Below are positions 10,499 through 22,016 of a stretch of 64,000 bases of DNA, one piece after another. Source of the DNA: Symbiodinium microadriaticum. Taxonomy: Eukaryota; Sar; Dinophyceae; Suessiales; Symbiodiniaceae. The first letter of the stretch is position 1, and the number at the start of each line of letters is the position of its first letter. Made by a program: the position numbers and the translations under genes. The notes beneath the pieces are model-generated. The model saw only the letters and a list, made by a program, of their open reading frames with translations. It searched no databases and had not been told where the DNA came from. The stretch is taken from NCBI GenBank assembly GCA_001939145.1, contig LSRX01000050.1, positions 696,599 through 760,598 of the forward strand, written 5' to 3'.

Positions 10499-12404
10499 AA
10501 AGAGCAGGTCAGAGGCATGGCCGAAGGCGGCGAAAAGTCTGGCCCAATTCGTCTCCTGTTCGACAACGACCGCGACTTGGTGTCGAGACCCTTAAAGGGA
10601 ACCTTGGGGTTATATAGGGGCTTTGTGAGACTATATAAGGGGTATATAAGGCGGCTCCTACAGGGTTAGAGAGTTTTGTGTACGGCGCTTTATAATGATG
10701 GAGGAAATTTTCGACATGTTCCTTTAGGCGAGGCTCCTAGAGTGAGGCTTTAACGTCTATTTAGTCTAGGCATCAGGGTTGAGCAAGCAGGGCATTGGGG
10801 TGTCACCTATGGTCCCCCATATTTCGCTTAAGATGCTCTTGCTAGGTAGGAACGGTTTTCATAGGCTGTCAAGGGCCAACCTAAGGACCTAGTTTGTTGC
10901 TTTCGTGCTTTATAGAATAGTGTTCGGGGCTAGTGGGTTTCGACTTTTAATCAGGGCTTTCGAGTGTAAGTCTTCGGCGCAGGTTTTGGGTGCATGTCTT
11001 AGATAGTCGCCTTATACTTGCGTGTGATGTGAGCAAACTCTAAACCCTAAACACCCTAAACCCCAAGACCTTAAACCCTACTCGCACCATGAACCTCGCC
11101 TGGCTTGTCCGAGTTGTGAGAGCGTAAACTCTATAAGCCTTGAACCCCTAAACCCCAAAGCCTCGCCGGCATTGTCCAAGTCTGAGAGCCGAAACCATTC
11201 GACAACTCCTAGAAGCCCCTAAGCCCTATCCGAAGCCCTAACCTCCTCAACCCCAGACCCCAGCATTGAAGGGGCCTTGACAATTTTACCTCTACGTTTT
11301 TTGGGAGTTCCTTATTAGAATTATAGAATAATGCACTCCAAAACCTTATTCTAAGTATTATGAAAGCCCCTAAAATATCGAAGCTCCGAGGCATTCGTGT
11401 ATCTGACTTCCGCTTGGCCCCGGGCGATTCCTTCTGCGCCCGCCACGACCTGCCAACAGTGCGGCTAGGTTGCTATGTGGGTAGTTCTCTAACTAATTAG
11501 GGTTTCTTTCTTGTCCCCAAAACGGGACCTACTTTGGAGAGCTACTTATGTCTTATTGGGTTTCGGGTTCGGGGTTGGGTATTTAGCCTTGACATTTACA
11601 GTAGCTTCGAGCATTTAGCCAGGAGTGCGATTTGCTGCGGGGAATCTGGACGGGCGAGCACGATTTTTGAGCATGTGTTAGAAGGGTTGCATTTTCATGA
11701 AACTTGTAGGATTTGGTAGTGTTCTAGAAGGCAGAGGCTCTCGAGGTGCAGGGGCCACAGAATTCGTCAGAGATGTGCGAAGAGATCCGGAGCTCCCAGC
11801 AAGAGCTTTCAAGGTGATATCTCGCGTGCAGGGTTGCAGAGCTGGCAGAAACCTCGTATGTTTGGGGCGCGTGGCTCGTTATCACCCATCCTAACCGCTA
11901 AACAAGGAACCTTTTGTCTCCGAACCCTGGCTACCAACTCGAAAGTAGCCGAAGCAACAAGGACACCCACCCGCTCTCCGGCATTGGGGTTTTTGGGGTT
12001 AGTAGGCATTCTAGCGTTTGGTTTAGGGCTTAGGGTTTAACCCGGGTTTTGTTTTTTTGGGTTTAGGGTTTCAGTCTTAACTAGGTGGCCATTTGGGATG
12101 CTGCGGCGTTTTTCCGTACGGCGTTATCGAGGTAGGGAGTTTGGACCCTCGCTGCTTGCAACATATGAACCGCATAGCATAGCTCTACGTGCGGTGTACG
12201 GTAATCTTCACTTCCTAAACCACGACACTAGAACTTCAAGTCTTGACTTCTAAAACCCCGACACCCTCAACCAAAACCTCGCAGCCCAGATCCTAAACTA
12301 GAGCCTTGTACACCCTATAGACCCTTATAGACCCTAACCTGTATAGCCTCACATTGAAGCAACCCTAGGAGTCGACAACCCCATAAAATAAGTCTGCAAG
12401 CAAA

Positions 12405-12510
12405 GGGTTTAGGGTTCAGGGGCTTTCGGATTTAGGGGGTTTAGAGTTTAGGGGTTTAGGGTTTAGGGGTTTAGGGGTTTAGGGTGTAGGGTTCCCAAAA
12501 CCCTAAATCC
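12405..12510. repeat. Telomere-like TTTAGGG block
   Basis: Degenerate TTTAGGG repeats with GTTTAGGGG and GTTCAGGGG variants, ending where the strand flips to CCCAAAACCCTAAATCC. Confidence 0.75.
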
Positions 12511-13163
12511 AAATCTCGAACGCAGGCGCTGGCAAGTGGATCCAGGACGTGCCGACCGTGGTGCCGGCCCCGAAGATGATACCGATAAGAAGGCAAGGGC
12601 TTTGGTATGTTAGGGTGTCGGTGCTTGGGGCTTTGGGGTTCTGGGTTCAGAAACTGGAGCATAGGGATTAGGGCCATGAAAGTCTTAAGCCGGTGAAGGG
12701 TTTCGAAGCCAAGCCAGGTCATAAAAAGATGATGTCATTCTGTTGAAACAGACGCTGTATGGAAGGTTTAGGGGTGCTGGTTGTTAGGATTCACAGTTAC
12801 TTTCATGAATCCACAATCCAAAAAGGCCAAAAGCCCTTGAAACCGCCCTGAACCGCGTCCAAACCCGCCCAATGGAGTCAGGAGGCTAGAGTCTAGAAGC
12901 AAATGTGACGCCAACCTCGAGCTTCAAAAGCTACAGCGGCAACCTCAAACCCCACACCCGAACAGCAACCGCGAACCCTAACCCGTTAATCCGGTTTTGG
13001 GTTTAGGGTTAATCCGCAACTGTGACCCTGAGCCCACTTCCGGAGGTCTTCTTTGTCGAGGCCGGAAAAGAGTGGCAACTGAGAAACATCGGCGAGAGCG
13101 TGTACAGGCAAGTGGCTGGGCCCCTTTCATTGTAGCTCCCAAGTTTCAAGGATGCCTAATCTG

Positions 13164-13237
13164 AGGGTCCAAGTAATCCTTACTTATTCCCTTGTGGTAC
13201 CCAAACCCCTATACTAAGAGGTATCTGGACCCTTAAG
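13164..13237. mobile_element. Foldback element, family D, copy 2
   Basis: It starts AGGGTCCAAGTAATCCTTAC and ends GGTATCTGGACCCTTAAGG. The centre GTGGTACCCAAACCCCTATA is the reverse complement of the centre of the copy at 24659-24734, so the family is present in both orientations. Confidence 0.65.
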
Positions 13238-13623
13238 GCTACTCCATGAGTTGAAACCGCCATAAACAATCTTCAGAGGGCTTACGGGCAAGAGCGCGAA
13301 GCATCCCCTACACCCTAATCCCTAATCCATCAAGAGGCTCCGCTTCCGAAGTCCAAGTCCTTCCAACCTGAGGCTCAGACCGAAAGCGCCCTAGCCCTCT
13401 CTCCAGCATACAGCGCACAGCACCTATGGTATCCTAATGCAAGCCAACAATCCTAAACCCTACACCAAAAATCCTAAACCTCAAACTCTAAGCCAAAAAT
13501 CCTGAACCCTAAACTCGTAACTTAAAAGCCGATCCTGAGAACTTGAAAGCAACGAGAGATCGGCCTACACCTTCGACTCTGAGCTCTTCGTAACCTCCAC
13601 CTTTTCTGTCCCCTTTGTCCTTC

Positions 13624-13718
13624 CCTAACTAGGGCTCCAGTTACCTAAATAGTATAGGTTACTGGGGTACATAATATATGGTCAGTAACACACTATTTAG
13701 GTAACTGGAGCCCTAGGG
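13624..13718. mobile_element. Foldback element, family C, copy 3
   Basis: Arms CTAGGGCTCCAGTTACCTAA ... TTAGGTAACTGGAGCCCTAG with the centre GGTACATAATATATGG, nearly identical to the copy at 6925-7014. Confidence 0.75.
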
Positions 13719-14367
13719 CTTTTTGGGTTTAGGGTAGAGGGTTCAAAGCAGCTGGGGCTCCGCGCGCTTTCTTCAAAAAGCTTGCGCCGTGTTTGAGACC
13801 TTCGTCGCGCCCTTAGAGAGCTAGCCCAAAAGCTCTGGAGTTTAGGGTGTTGGTTGCTAGGGCGTATAGGCTCAACAGCATGAAAGTCTCCCTTGTCGGG
13901 CGAGTCGGTATCCTTAACAAGCCCCAGCTGGTCTCCAGAGGCGGGTGGTTTGGTAGCTTCGGGTGCGTAGCAATCTCAGGTTTCATAAGCTAGGTTCCCC
14001 GGTAGCACCCTTTCGCATTTTTTTGTTTTGGGGTCTCCTCATGAAACACCGAAGATTAGGACAAAAACAACTGTGGCACCGCTATTCTTAAGGGGTAACT
14101 GGGGAACCTACTAAGAGTCGGAAGCCGGTGAGGGCTAAGAGTTTGGAGTTTTTGCGATATAGAGTATAGAGCTCTGAACAGTCACTGATAATAGTCTTTC
14201 TAGTCTTTTTTTACCTTACTCTGCTTTGCCCGAAAGCTAAATTCCAGCCCTGACGGCCCCTGTAGTAAGTAGGGCTTGGGGCCCCCGCCGCTCACTTCTA
14301 CCAAACTCAGGTGATCTTTGAAATCAAGCAGCCTGCAAAGCACACGGAGGTCGGCCAAGGATGAATG

Positions 14368-14468
14368 TGGGGGTTTCCGAAAATAGGGGACCCGAATAGA
14401 GTACCCTAAATAGCAGGATCCTTATTATAAGGACCTCAAAATAAGGTACCCTAATTTTCGGAAAGTGG
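14368..14468. mobile_element. Foldback element, family E, copy 1
   Basis: Ends GGGGGTTTCCGAAAATAGGG ... CCCTAATTTTCGGAAAGT are inverted repeats. The centre GGATCCTTATTATAAGGACC is itself palindromic. Both features recur at 46385, 55252 and 62994. Confidence 0.75.
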
Positions 14469-14694
14469 CTTGAGTCCTTGGAGTTGGGGTGGCAAGTTGA
14501 CAGGGCTTGCTGGATGAGATTCCGGGTCTGCTCAAGTGGTTGTGCTTCAGAAGCAATGGGGGTGGCTAGAAGGTAAGGGCGGGTCTCGGTTTCCACTGCA
14601 TTGCTGGACCCATGAGTCCCGCACATCTCAGTTGACGGCGCAAGAGTGCACAAAGAACCAATGTACTCATCCGGCCCGCACATCATCACCCCCC

Positions 14695-14763
14695 ACCCCC
14701 CCCCCCNNNNNNNNNNNNNNNNNNNNNNNNNNNNNNNNNNNNNNNNNNNNNNNNNNNNNNNNN
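14695..14763. other. Poly-C tract and assembly gap
   Basis: A C-rich run leads into 57 N (14707-14763). The gap size may be nominal. ORFs crossing it have no meaning. Confidence 0.95.
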
Positions 14764-16302
14764 CTGCCCGGCCCTATCGCCGCCATTCGTTGCAGATGAT
14801 GGAACTGAGGAGGTCACAAGTGACCGCGATCTGGTGGTTGCAATTGACAGTATTGCTCTGCTGCTGCCGCTGTTGCTGAGGGGGTGCAGATCATGTTGAT
14901 GATGTTGTTTATGCTGATGACGATGGAGTCGATGTTGATATTGATGCTCGCATGATGATGAGCTTGATGACGACAGTGCATTCATCTGTGTCAGAACAGC
15001 GCGTGCTGAATGGTGATTGTCATATTGGAGTGTCAGGCGGTCAACCCATTGTGGTCTGTACTGGCATCTTTGCATGATGTTGTATCGGCACAGCAGGCGT
15101 TGGTCGTGGCAGTTAAATATGCAGCGCCAATACAGGAGCAGGTCCGCGACCTTCTAGCGCGAGCGATATATTCCACAAATGTGGGCCGCTGGGCGAAAGT
15201 TGGGAGTTTCAGTTTCAGGCCCTGACCTGCTAGAATCGGACTGAAGCTGCCCCCCTCGCCCCCCGAAACTGGCGCTAGAAACCTGAAACCATGGGCGCCC
15301 GAAGACAGATTTCAGAGTCAGCATCCACCAGAACTGGGTGGTGCAAGACCTGTGACGCACACAGCTTGGCTCTCACCCCCTTCCCTGTCCGAAACCCCTG
15401 CTCAATCAGCATTATACTATCAGACAGCATGTTGGGAGCATTGCGGTTGTCCATGCCGAAGTGCATCAATGCTTAATTAAGGCTTAAGCTGTTGTTTACG
15501 GTCATAGTTTTTTCTTGAGACTGCTGATTACTGCATGCATAGGGTTTATCGTTCTTCAATGCCTTCCTCTGCCCTCAGCCAAAACCTTGGTCCGTTGTTG
15601 TCGCTACATGCCGAAAGCATACGGGCATTATGCAGAACCCTGAAGAAGTGAGAAGCACGAAATACGCGACGACTGCGAGCACGACATACTGCACGCCGCA
15701 TCCCAATACTATCGCTACGACGACGACTCCTACTGTACTACACCTACTGCTACTTCTACTAATTGCTGCTGCCGTCTGCTCCTGCTGTTCGCCCTTCACC
15801 CAAAGCTTGAAGTCCGAAGCCTTGCCAAAACCCGAGTCCATGCCTCAACCCCCGATGTCCAGACTGCCCCTGACATCGGTAGCGCTCAAAGTTTGAAAGT
15901 GCATGAAGCTGCCATAATGTGCACGGTTGGTATACCGGGAGCGTCGGGAGAACCAGATAAGTCTTAAGCATTATAAGCCTTGAATTCCAGAGGCCCTCAA
16001 GGCCCATGTACCAACATAGTAGTCGCAGTAGATCTTTGGGTCCCCAAGACAAGGTAAACTCTACCGTTTCCTGAACCCTTTGGGATGCCACGCCACGGGT
16101 TTAGGGTCTAAGGGCTTCCTAAACCGCAAGGAAGCGAGCTGCTTTCCCTAAACCCTAAACCGCAAGGAAGCGAGCTGCTTTTTGAGAACCACCTCTGCCG
16201 GGTTTGGGATTTCTGGCTTCCTCCAGGCCGGGTTGAGGGTTTGCTGTAGGAAGCCAAAGTTCTCCGCTTGAATCAAGGCTCTAGTGCAAAAGTGCTGTGT
16301 GT
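14764..16302. other. Non-coding stretch, few telomere motifs
   Basis: No recognisable gene. An imperfect TGATG-rich stretch lies at about 14858-14972, and a 28-bp direct repeat at 16118-16181. ORFs on both strands overlap extensively, which argues against any one being real. Confidence 0.45.
16118..16181. repeat. 28-bp direct repeat, 36-bp period
   Basis: CCTAAACCGCAAGGAAGCGA (continuing GCTGCTTT) occurs at 16118-16145 and again at 16154-16181. The spacer CCCTAAAC suggests the duplication arose between CCCTAAA motifs. Confidence 0.85.
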
Positions 16303-16500
16303 ATATATACGTATATATATATATATATATATATCTGTGTGTATGTATGTATGTATGTATGTATGTATGTATGTATGTATNATATATATATATATATATA
16401 TCTGTGTGTATGTATGTATGTATGTATGTATGTATGTATGTATGTATAGATATATATGCATATACATTTACATACATATACCTATCTATCTATCTATCTG

Positions 16501-16533
<33 letters not shown>

Positions 16534-16600
16534 GTATCTATGTATCTATGCATCTATCTATCTATCTATCTATCTATCTATATTTACATACACATACACA
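16303..16600. repeat. Compound TA / TATG / TATC microsatellite with N
   Basis: (AT)n, then CTGTGTG, then (TATG)n occurs on each side of the N at 16381. A (TATC)n tract with GTATCTATG interruptions follows at about 16480-16580. All ORFs here (I/Y/C/V/M or T/H/Y rich) are repeat artefacts. Confidence 0.9.
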
Positions 16601-16620
16601 CACATAGGTATAATTTGATA

Positions 16621-18268
16621 TACTTTAATTCTTTTATGTGTATGTGTTTAGAATATCGGGCTTGAATACTTCGTAAGTTGGCGGAGTTGCTGTATGTCTT
16701 GTGCATTTGTTTCTGTGCTGAGTTATTAACCTGTAAAACCTACTTGTGTCGGTTTCCGTCTTGCGGTTTTTTAAACATGGGTAGTCTGTTTGGGCTACAG
16801 GTGGCTGGTAAGCGAGACTAGGCTTCAACTGCTTCATTACCGGCTCCCTCAAGGCTTCCTTTAAGGGGTTTGCAAGGTTTCACTCAAAGCTCGTGGGGCT
16901 TCAGGGAAGAGGTTTTTCGTTGCGTGAGGGCCTTGGGTTTCGGGTTTAGGGGTATTTAGGGTTTATAAAGGTACCCTAGAAAAGGGTACCCTGGTTCGAC
17001 TAGAATACTACCTAAACACCACGGGGCTTTCATCGGGCATCTGGGAGGCTCTGGGAGCTAAGCATAGGAGCATGAATCATTGACTTGCCAATCTTTTTCC
17101 TCAGGGCTCCTTGCTATGAGGTATAATAACAATACCCCACATACCCCACCCAACACCCTATTCTAACTATTTTAGGGCGCCGGAGCCGGGTCTTCATTTT
17201 TAGGACACCTAGAAAGCATACTTCGAATTCGGAGAATTGCAGGCGGTGGAAGCTTCGAAGATGTGCATCACCACGTCCTAGACTATGCCTTCGCTACCTG
17301 CCTTGGGATGAAGCTCAGATTAGGGTTTCGCGCTTGCGGCTTAAAGGCTTAGGTTGAGTATGCCGCGGAGCGTGGTGCTAGCTAGAACCCATTTGACTTG
17401 ACACGGTCCTTTAGCAGCCCTAGAGCTTCAATCTTTACAGCAAAGCAGCTCAGTGTGACCCTTGCCGGTTCAATCTGAGAACTTCAGCGTTTTGTAACCC
17501 TAAACCTTAAACCTTATAAACCCGATAAACCCTATAAACCCTATAAACTTTCTTGTCACCGGATCTATACCCGAGAGACGACTGACCAACCGTTTGGGAG
17601 GGTTTAGGGTTTAGGGTTTAGGGTTTATGGTGTGGGGTAACCAATCAGGCACCTGCAGTTTGAGATTCGAGCTATTCTTCAAGCCTGTGCGAGGTTCTTG
17701 TGTTCAATTGTGCTCAACCTCTGCCGTTACCTAAGGCTCCAGGGGGCCATATAGTAAAACTTAATTTAGCCCGTAATACGAGTGTAATTTATGGCTGAGG
17801 GTATACCCGAACCCCAGAGAAACTACCTTTTTGCAGGGCTTATATCAGGAAGTTCGAAGATCACACCTGAAGACCTAAAGATGTAAGATTCTTTGTGTCC
17901 ATATAGGGTTGAGATTTTAGGGCCTGATGTAGGGCTGCGAATACAGGGTTCGTTGGGTTTAAGGTCTCGAGTTGACAACTTGCTGTATGTTGAGGCTTCA
18001 AAACACATGGTTGCAGCTTGCTTAAGGATGGTATTTTCTCGCATGGCCCTTATCGGAAGAGAGAACACATTGCCAGCACGAGACCACCTCCAAAGCCCCT
18101 CTAAACTACTGCTTCTAGAGGCCTTATGCCCTACTAAACCCCCTTTTCATCGGCTTGTTGCGGCGCTTTGTCATTTGAGCTTCAGGCTCGGGAGTCTGAA
18201 GAAAAGTCTGGGTGTAGTATTATGGTATGGCATATATTAATACTCATAATCATACTCATGCTAATTAT
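16621..18268. other. Non-coding stretch
   Basis: No gene recognised. It includes a small hairpin GGTACCCTAGAAAAGGGTACC at about 16971, a short TTTAGGG block at 17600-17628, and GGTATACCC-type phrases near 17800. The 115-codon ORF at 17893-18240 has no family features I can identify. Confidence 0.45.
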
Positions 18269-18286
18269 TATAGTAGTGGTAGTAGC

Positions 18287-18338
<52 letters not shown>

Positions 18339-18339
18339 A
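18269..18339. repeat. (TAG)n microsatellite
   Basis: A trinucleotide GTA/TAG run. The poly-valine ORF across it is an artefact. Confidence 0.9.
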
Positions 18340-18951
18340 TACTTGTAATAACAGTATAACAGTCTTCTTAATATAAATAATCGTTCTAATTAGGGTTTAG
18401 TGAAGTAGCTCGGATCTCGAGACAGGTTGTGAAAGAAGATCTGCCCCCACGCACCTCCAAAAACCTCCGTGATGGAGGAACATTCCGAGCCCTGAGGTAT
18501 ATGCTTTGAGGAAACTGAGTCCGCACAGCTACCATGCCATCTTAGATATAAGGCCTCAGGGCCGTGGGGTTGAAGTATGGAGCCCTGTGTAAGGGACATT
18601 GGAGTCTCGGGGCTGTACATCCTCCTAAGACCCTAAACCGGCCCGACGTCTGACCTGAGGTCTATGTCGCGCCGGGCCGTTTGCTGGGTTCTTTCCACGA
18701 CGGAAAGCCCGGGCCACTTGAGCATGAGGCATAAATTGCTTTTCGGGGTTTAGGGTTTAGGGTTTTGTCCGGTACTACCCAACTCTAAGACCCTAAGATT
18801 TCTACAGTGCAAGGCCCTCAACCGCTCCAGGAACGTCTGTTCACAGGTTTGGGAAGAGTTCTTGTTCGAGAGAAAATGTTGAAGGCCCTGACACGTATGC
18901 AGTCGGAATGCCGTTCATCCATGCCGACACATCCACTTGCGCCCCACCTCT

Positions 18952-19024
18952 GTCTCTCTTGCTTTCTCTTTCCATTCCTCCCTCCATCCCCCTCCACTCT
19001 GTCTCTCTCTTTCTCTCTCTCTCT
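18952..19024. repeat. CT-rich simple repeat
   Basis: TCTCTC and TTTCTC runs with CCTCCATCC interruptions. They give a Ser/Leu/Phe-rich translation. Confidence 0.8.
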
Positions 19025-19926
19025 GCCCCTTGCTATTTTTGCGAGTCTCCTTGCCTCCAAACCACATAAAGAAGATGTGTCATCGGAGTGTCTGCAATAC
19101 CTGGACAGGGTCAGTGCACAACCTGAAGGCGCGAGAGTGGATAGTCTAGTCCTGTTGCATAAAGCTGCAAAGCGACGCTTAACAAGAAACCCTCACCGTT
19201 CTTTTTTGGATGGCTTAGTTGAAGTGCCTCGGTTTGAGGGGCAAAGGGATGCTCTCAATAGCAAATCCCCGCGACACCAAAGCCTAAGACTTCTAGTCAG
19301 ACTTTTCTGCGACTGCGGTTATGATATACATTCTGCTTTAGCTAGACCAAGGAATCGTATGTATACTGGTATTGCTACCCGAACCCTGACGTGAGACCAG
19401 GCACCTAAACCCTAAATATCCTAGAAGTGTACCAAGTCGAAATATCCTCAAACCCTAAAACGCTCGAAATCTGAAGTTCGCGGCGGAAACGCAAGGCTCT
19501 TTGACTCCGTCAACAAAGATGGCGATGTAACCTGGAGCCTCGGGTGTGAATTTTGGGTTTAGTGTTCTGGATGTAGAGTTGGGTTGCCGGGTCTTTCGAG
19601 AATCCAGAAGGGTTCGATAGATGCTCATGGATATTTGAACATACACTTGTACCTATATCTATGTGTGTATATATATATACACATGCACAAACGTATGAAT
19701 GTAGGGGGGGTGGAGGTGGTGACAGGGCATGGCGATCTTGATAGAAAACGAAAATCACGTGAACACGCTAGCCAGGCTTAGTTGCCTCCCGGTTGCTTCA
19801 GAGTTGTGTCTCCATACTTTCTCATGGGTACCAGCTGCAGTCTTCAAGGTTGCCGCTGCCTAAACCCGCCTCAGAAAAGCTATGTGGTTGACGCAGAAAC
19901 TCGTTTTCTACAATCGTAAGTGCGTC

Positions 19927-20042
19927 CATACATACACACATACACATACATATACACATACATATACACATACACACACACATACACACATACACACATA
20001 CATACATACATACATACATACATACATACATACATACATACA
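19927..20042. repeat. (CA)n / (CATA)n microsatellite
   Basis: CACATACACATA grading into pure CATA tetranucleotides. His/Tyr/Thr-rich ORFs across it are artefacts. Confidence 0.9.
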
Positions 20043-20366
20043 GTCATATATACAGGCACCGGGCCTTTTGGGCTTGCCGGGGCCTTTTGGGTCCTCGCCT
20101 TTCATTGCTGGTTCAGCTTCACTAAACTACACCAATGACCCAGCCACTATGCTTAGATATGATGTCTCCTGAGTGTGAAATTATTGTCCTGAATTCAGCA
20201 CACAAGCTACCACTGAACACAACATGCCATGAGATGCATAATCGTCTTTCTGTCGCACCGATAACCGTCTTCTCATTAAACCTATATTCCCTATGCTATC
20301 AAACCTACAAGTGTTATTTTCTCACACCGACAAGTCATGTGGTATCCCACCGATAAGGGTTATGTT

Positions 20367-20384
20367 TTTTTCTCACACATTAGT
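20367..20384. repeat. LINE target-site duplication, left copy
   Basis: The 18-mer TTTTTCTCACACATTAGT is identical to 23317-23334. It abuts the A tail (T run on this strand) of the minus-strand LINE. Confidence 0.9.
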
Positions 20385-20471
20385 TTTTTTTACCCACTCT
20401 CTCCATTGGCCTCACGAGCCTTTGGAATCTTGTTCAATGGCGCGTAGCCGAACTTCCGAATTAATCTGAAT

Positions 20472-21146
20472 TCAAATCTGATCTGCTGGAAAAGCACACA
20501 GTTCGTCCCATGACGGAGTGATAGATGCGAAGGGCTTTGTTCTAACTTTGCTTTCAAGGGTATGTAACTGTCGGGAAATACTTAGGCACCAACTCAGTAT
20601 GCGCAACGGAGAAGAGCACTGTCGGGAAACTGAGACTCCACCTAACTGGCCGAAGCCCAAGCTTTTGGCGTGTCGCATTCCACTGATGACATCGACTGAA
20701 ACACGGTGCCTGGCAATTACGGACAGAAACAAATCTCGAAACCTGCGGAGCACCACCCCGAGAGACATGGACCTATTGAAAAACCCTGAAACCAACCCAA
20801 ACTTTGCAGTGAAGTCAGCACAAAGAACTACCCAACTTACTCGCTCAGTGGTTCTCTTCGTGCCCCACTTCCACCGGCCGTCGCAAACGAAATCAGTCAT
20901 GGCATTGCGTAAAGCAGAGGAAACTAAACAACCTTTGAGACGGATGCCCTCGCAGTCCTGTGGAAGTAATGGCGCGCTGAGCACTCCAACATACTCTAGG
21001 GAAGATTTGAAACTGGGGTGGATGTTCCATATCCGATCGGCCAAACTTTGCGCCACATTCCCGCACCGCACAGCATTCTGGAAGGCATGCTCTGCATTTC
21101 CAAGCACAGCGCTACAGCCTTCGAGATGCGACGAACAAGTCCTCCT
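20472..21146 (-). pseudogene. LINE C-terminal extension
   Basis: The same frame as the RNase H segment continues beyond the TGA at 21147 (HLEGCSAVLGNAEHAFQNAV...) for more than 200 residues, to about 90 bp before the A tail. I recognise no named domain. The plus strand has a competing 237-codon ORF over the same bases; because the element's coding strand is minus, I treat that as its shadow. Confidence 0.6.
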
Positions 21147-22016
21147 TCACATCAAGGAAGACTTATTTCTTATACGGGCCATAGGGGCGCAACAGCACGA
21201 TGTGGAAATGCGCAGGTCTTTGAAGGGTTGAACGCAATCGTCAAACGCAGGATCGCTGAGCATGCATCTCTTCTCCTTCCTAGACACCAAAGTGGTGACA
21301 AGGTGTGTCTGAACATCTACCGCCCTCATTAAAAGTGGCTTCACAAGTTGCAGTATATCAGTAAAAGCCTCGGCGGCAGTGGCCTTAGCAAGCTTGTCAG
21401 CTTGGGCATTGCCCTCCGTCATCCACTTTGGCTGTCCAGCGTAAGAAGAAGAAACATGGGCTTTGACCTTAAGGAAGCATACTTCACGGATGCCTTGTCC
21501 ATTAACTTCGCTCAGGAACTCTCGCCACAAGTCAAAATGATCGAAGAAAAGAATGTCCTGACTCCTGTACCCTGTACTCTTTAAAGCCAAAGCCCGGTCA
21601 ACGACACTAGCACAATCACTGACTATTGTGATTGGCCCGCAGGTGAGCTTCAAGGCCCAAACTGCTGCGTACAACTCTGCGCGTTGTGAGGAATGGTCGG
21701 TTCCCGGAAGCACACACGCCTTCAAGAAAACACCTGGTGCGATAACTGCTGCCGCGGAAACTCGCAGCGCACGCCACCGCTCGTGGTAGGCTGACCCATC
21801 CACGAAAACTGCGCCATCAACTGACACTCTACTGTTTGTCGGCGGAAAATGTGTGAGCGAGTGCTCGTCACGTCGCACGTTTTCGAGTTCGGGCGATGTC
21901 AAGAAGATGCCGGTCGACCACGTAGGCGAATGCTCTGAGCCTCGAACTGGCCCTCGTTTGTTCGTACAGAGGGCAATGCTGAAATAGATTCTCGTGATCT
22001 TCTCTGTCTGCGCCAC
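21147..22016 (-). pseudogene. LINE RNase H domain
   Basis: A classical RNase HI fold signature is visible: FVDGSAY (first Asp), then SQRAELYAAVWAL (Glu), IVSDCASVVDRAL (second Asp), VKAHVSS, and GNAQADKLAKA (fourth acidic position). All four catalytic acidic residues are present, so this domain itself looks intact. In LINEs it removes RNA from the RNA:DNA hybrid during integration. The first 60 or so residues of the open frame are out of register with the real protein because of the frameshift. The frame ends at a TGA (21147). Confidence 0.85.

Larger units (their letters stand above)
10143..14694. other. Non-coding stretch with foldback elements
   Basis: No gene can be supported. Contents: foldback elements at 10353-10498, 13164-13237, 13624-13718 and 14368-14468; a G-rich telomere-like block at 12405-12510; a pair of CTGGCTTGTCCGAG-like words near 11100 and 11165; and mixed CCCTAAA/TTTAGGG motifs throughout. 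The ORFs of 60-120 codons look like chance. Confidence 0.55.
18340..20366. other. Non-coding stretch with simple repeats
   Basis: Contents: a CT-rich tract at 18952-19024 and a CA/CATA-rich tract at 19927-20042. The 195-codon ORF at 18807-19394 spans the CT tract and resembles no family I know. The last few hundred bases (20140-20366) appear to be ordinary unique DNA flanking the LINE insertion. Confidence 0.5.

Noticed and set aside
16148-16665. Tyr/Ile/His/Cys-rich ORFs
   Set aside because: Products of TATG/TATC/CATA microsatellites in every frame; the same holds for ORFs at 8.0, 19.9, 25.4, 37.5 and 47.2 kb.
18807-19394. 195-codon plus-strand ORF
   Set aside because: Its middle is a CT simple repeat giving Ser/Leu/Phe runs; the flanking parts show no domain, and other frames are equally open.
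20518-21332. Long plus-strand ORFs over the LINE
   Set aside because: They are antisense to the RNase H and C-terminal region, which has clear catalytic motifs on the minus strand.
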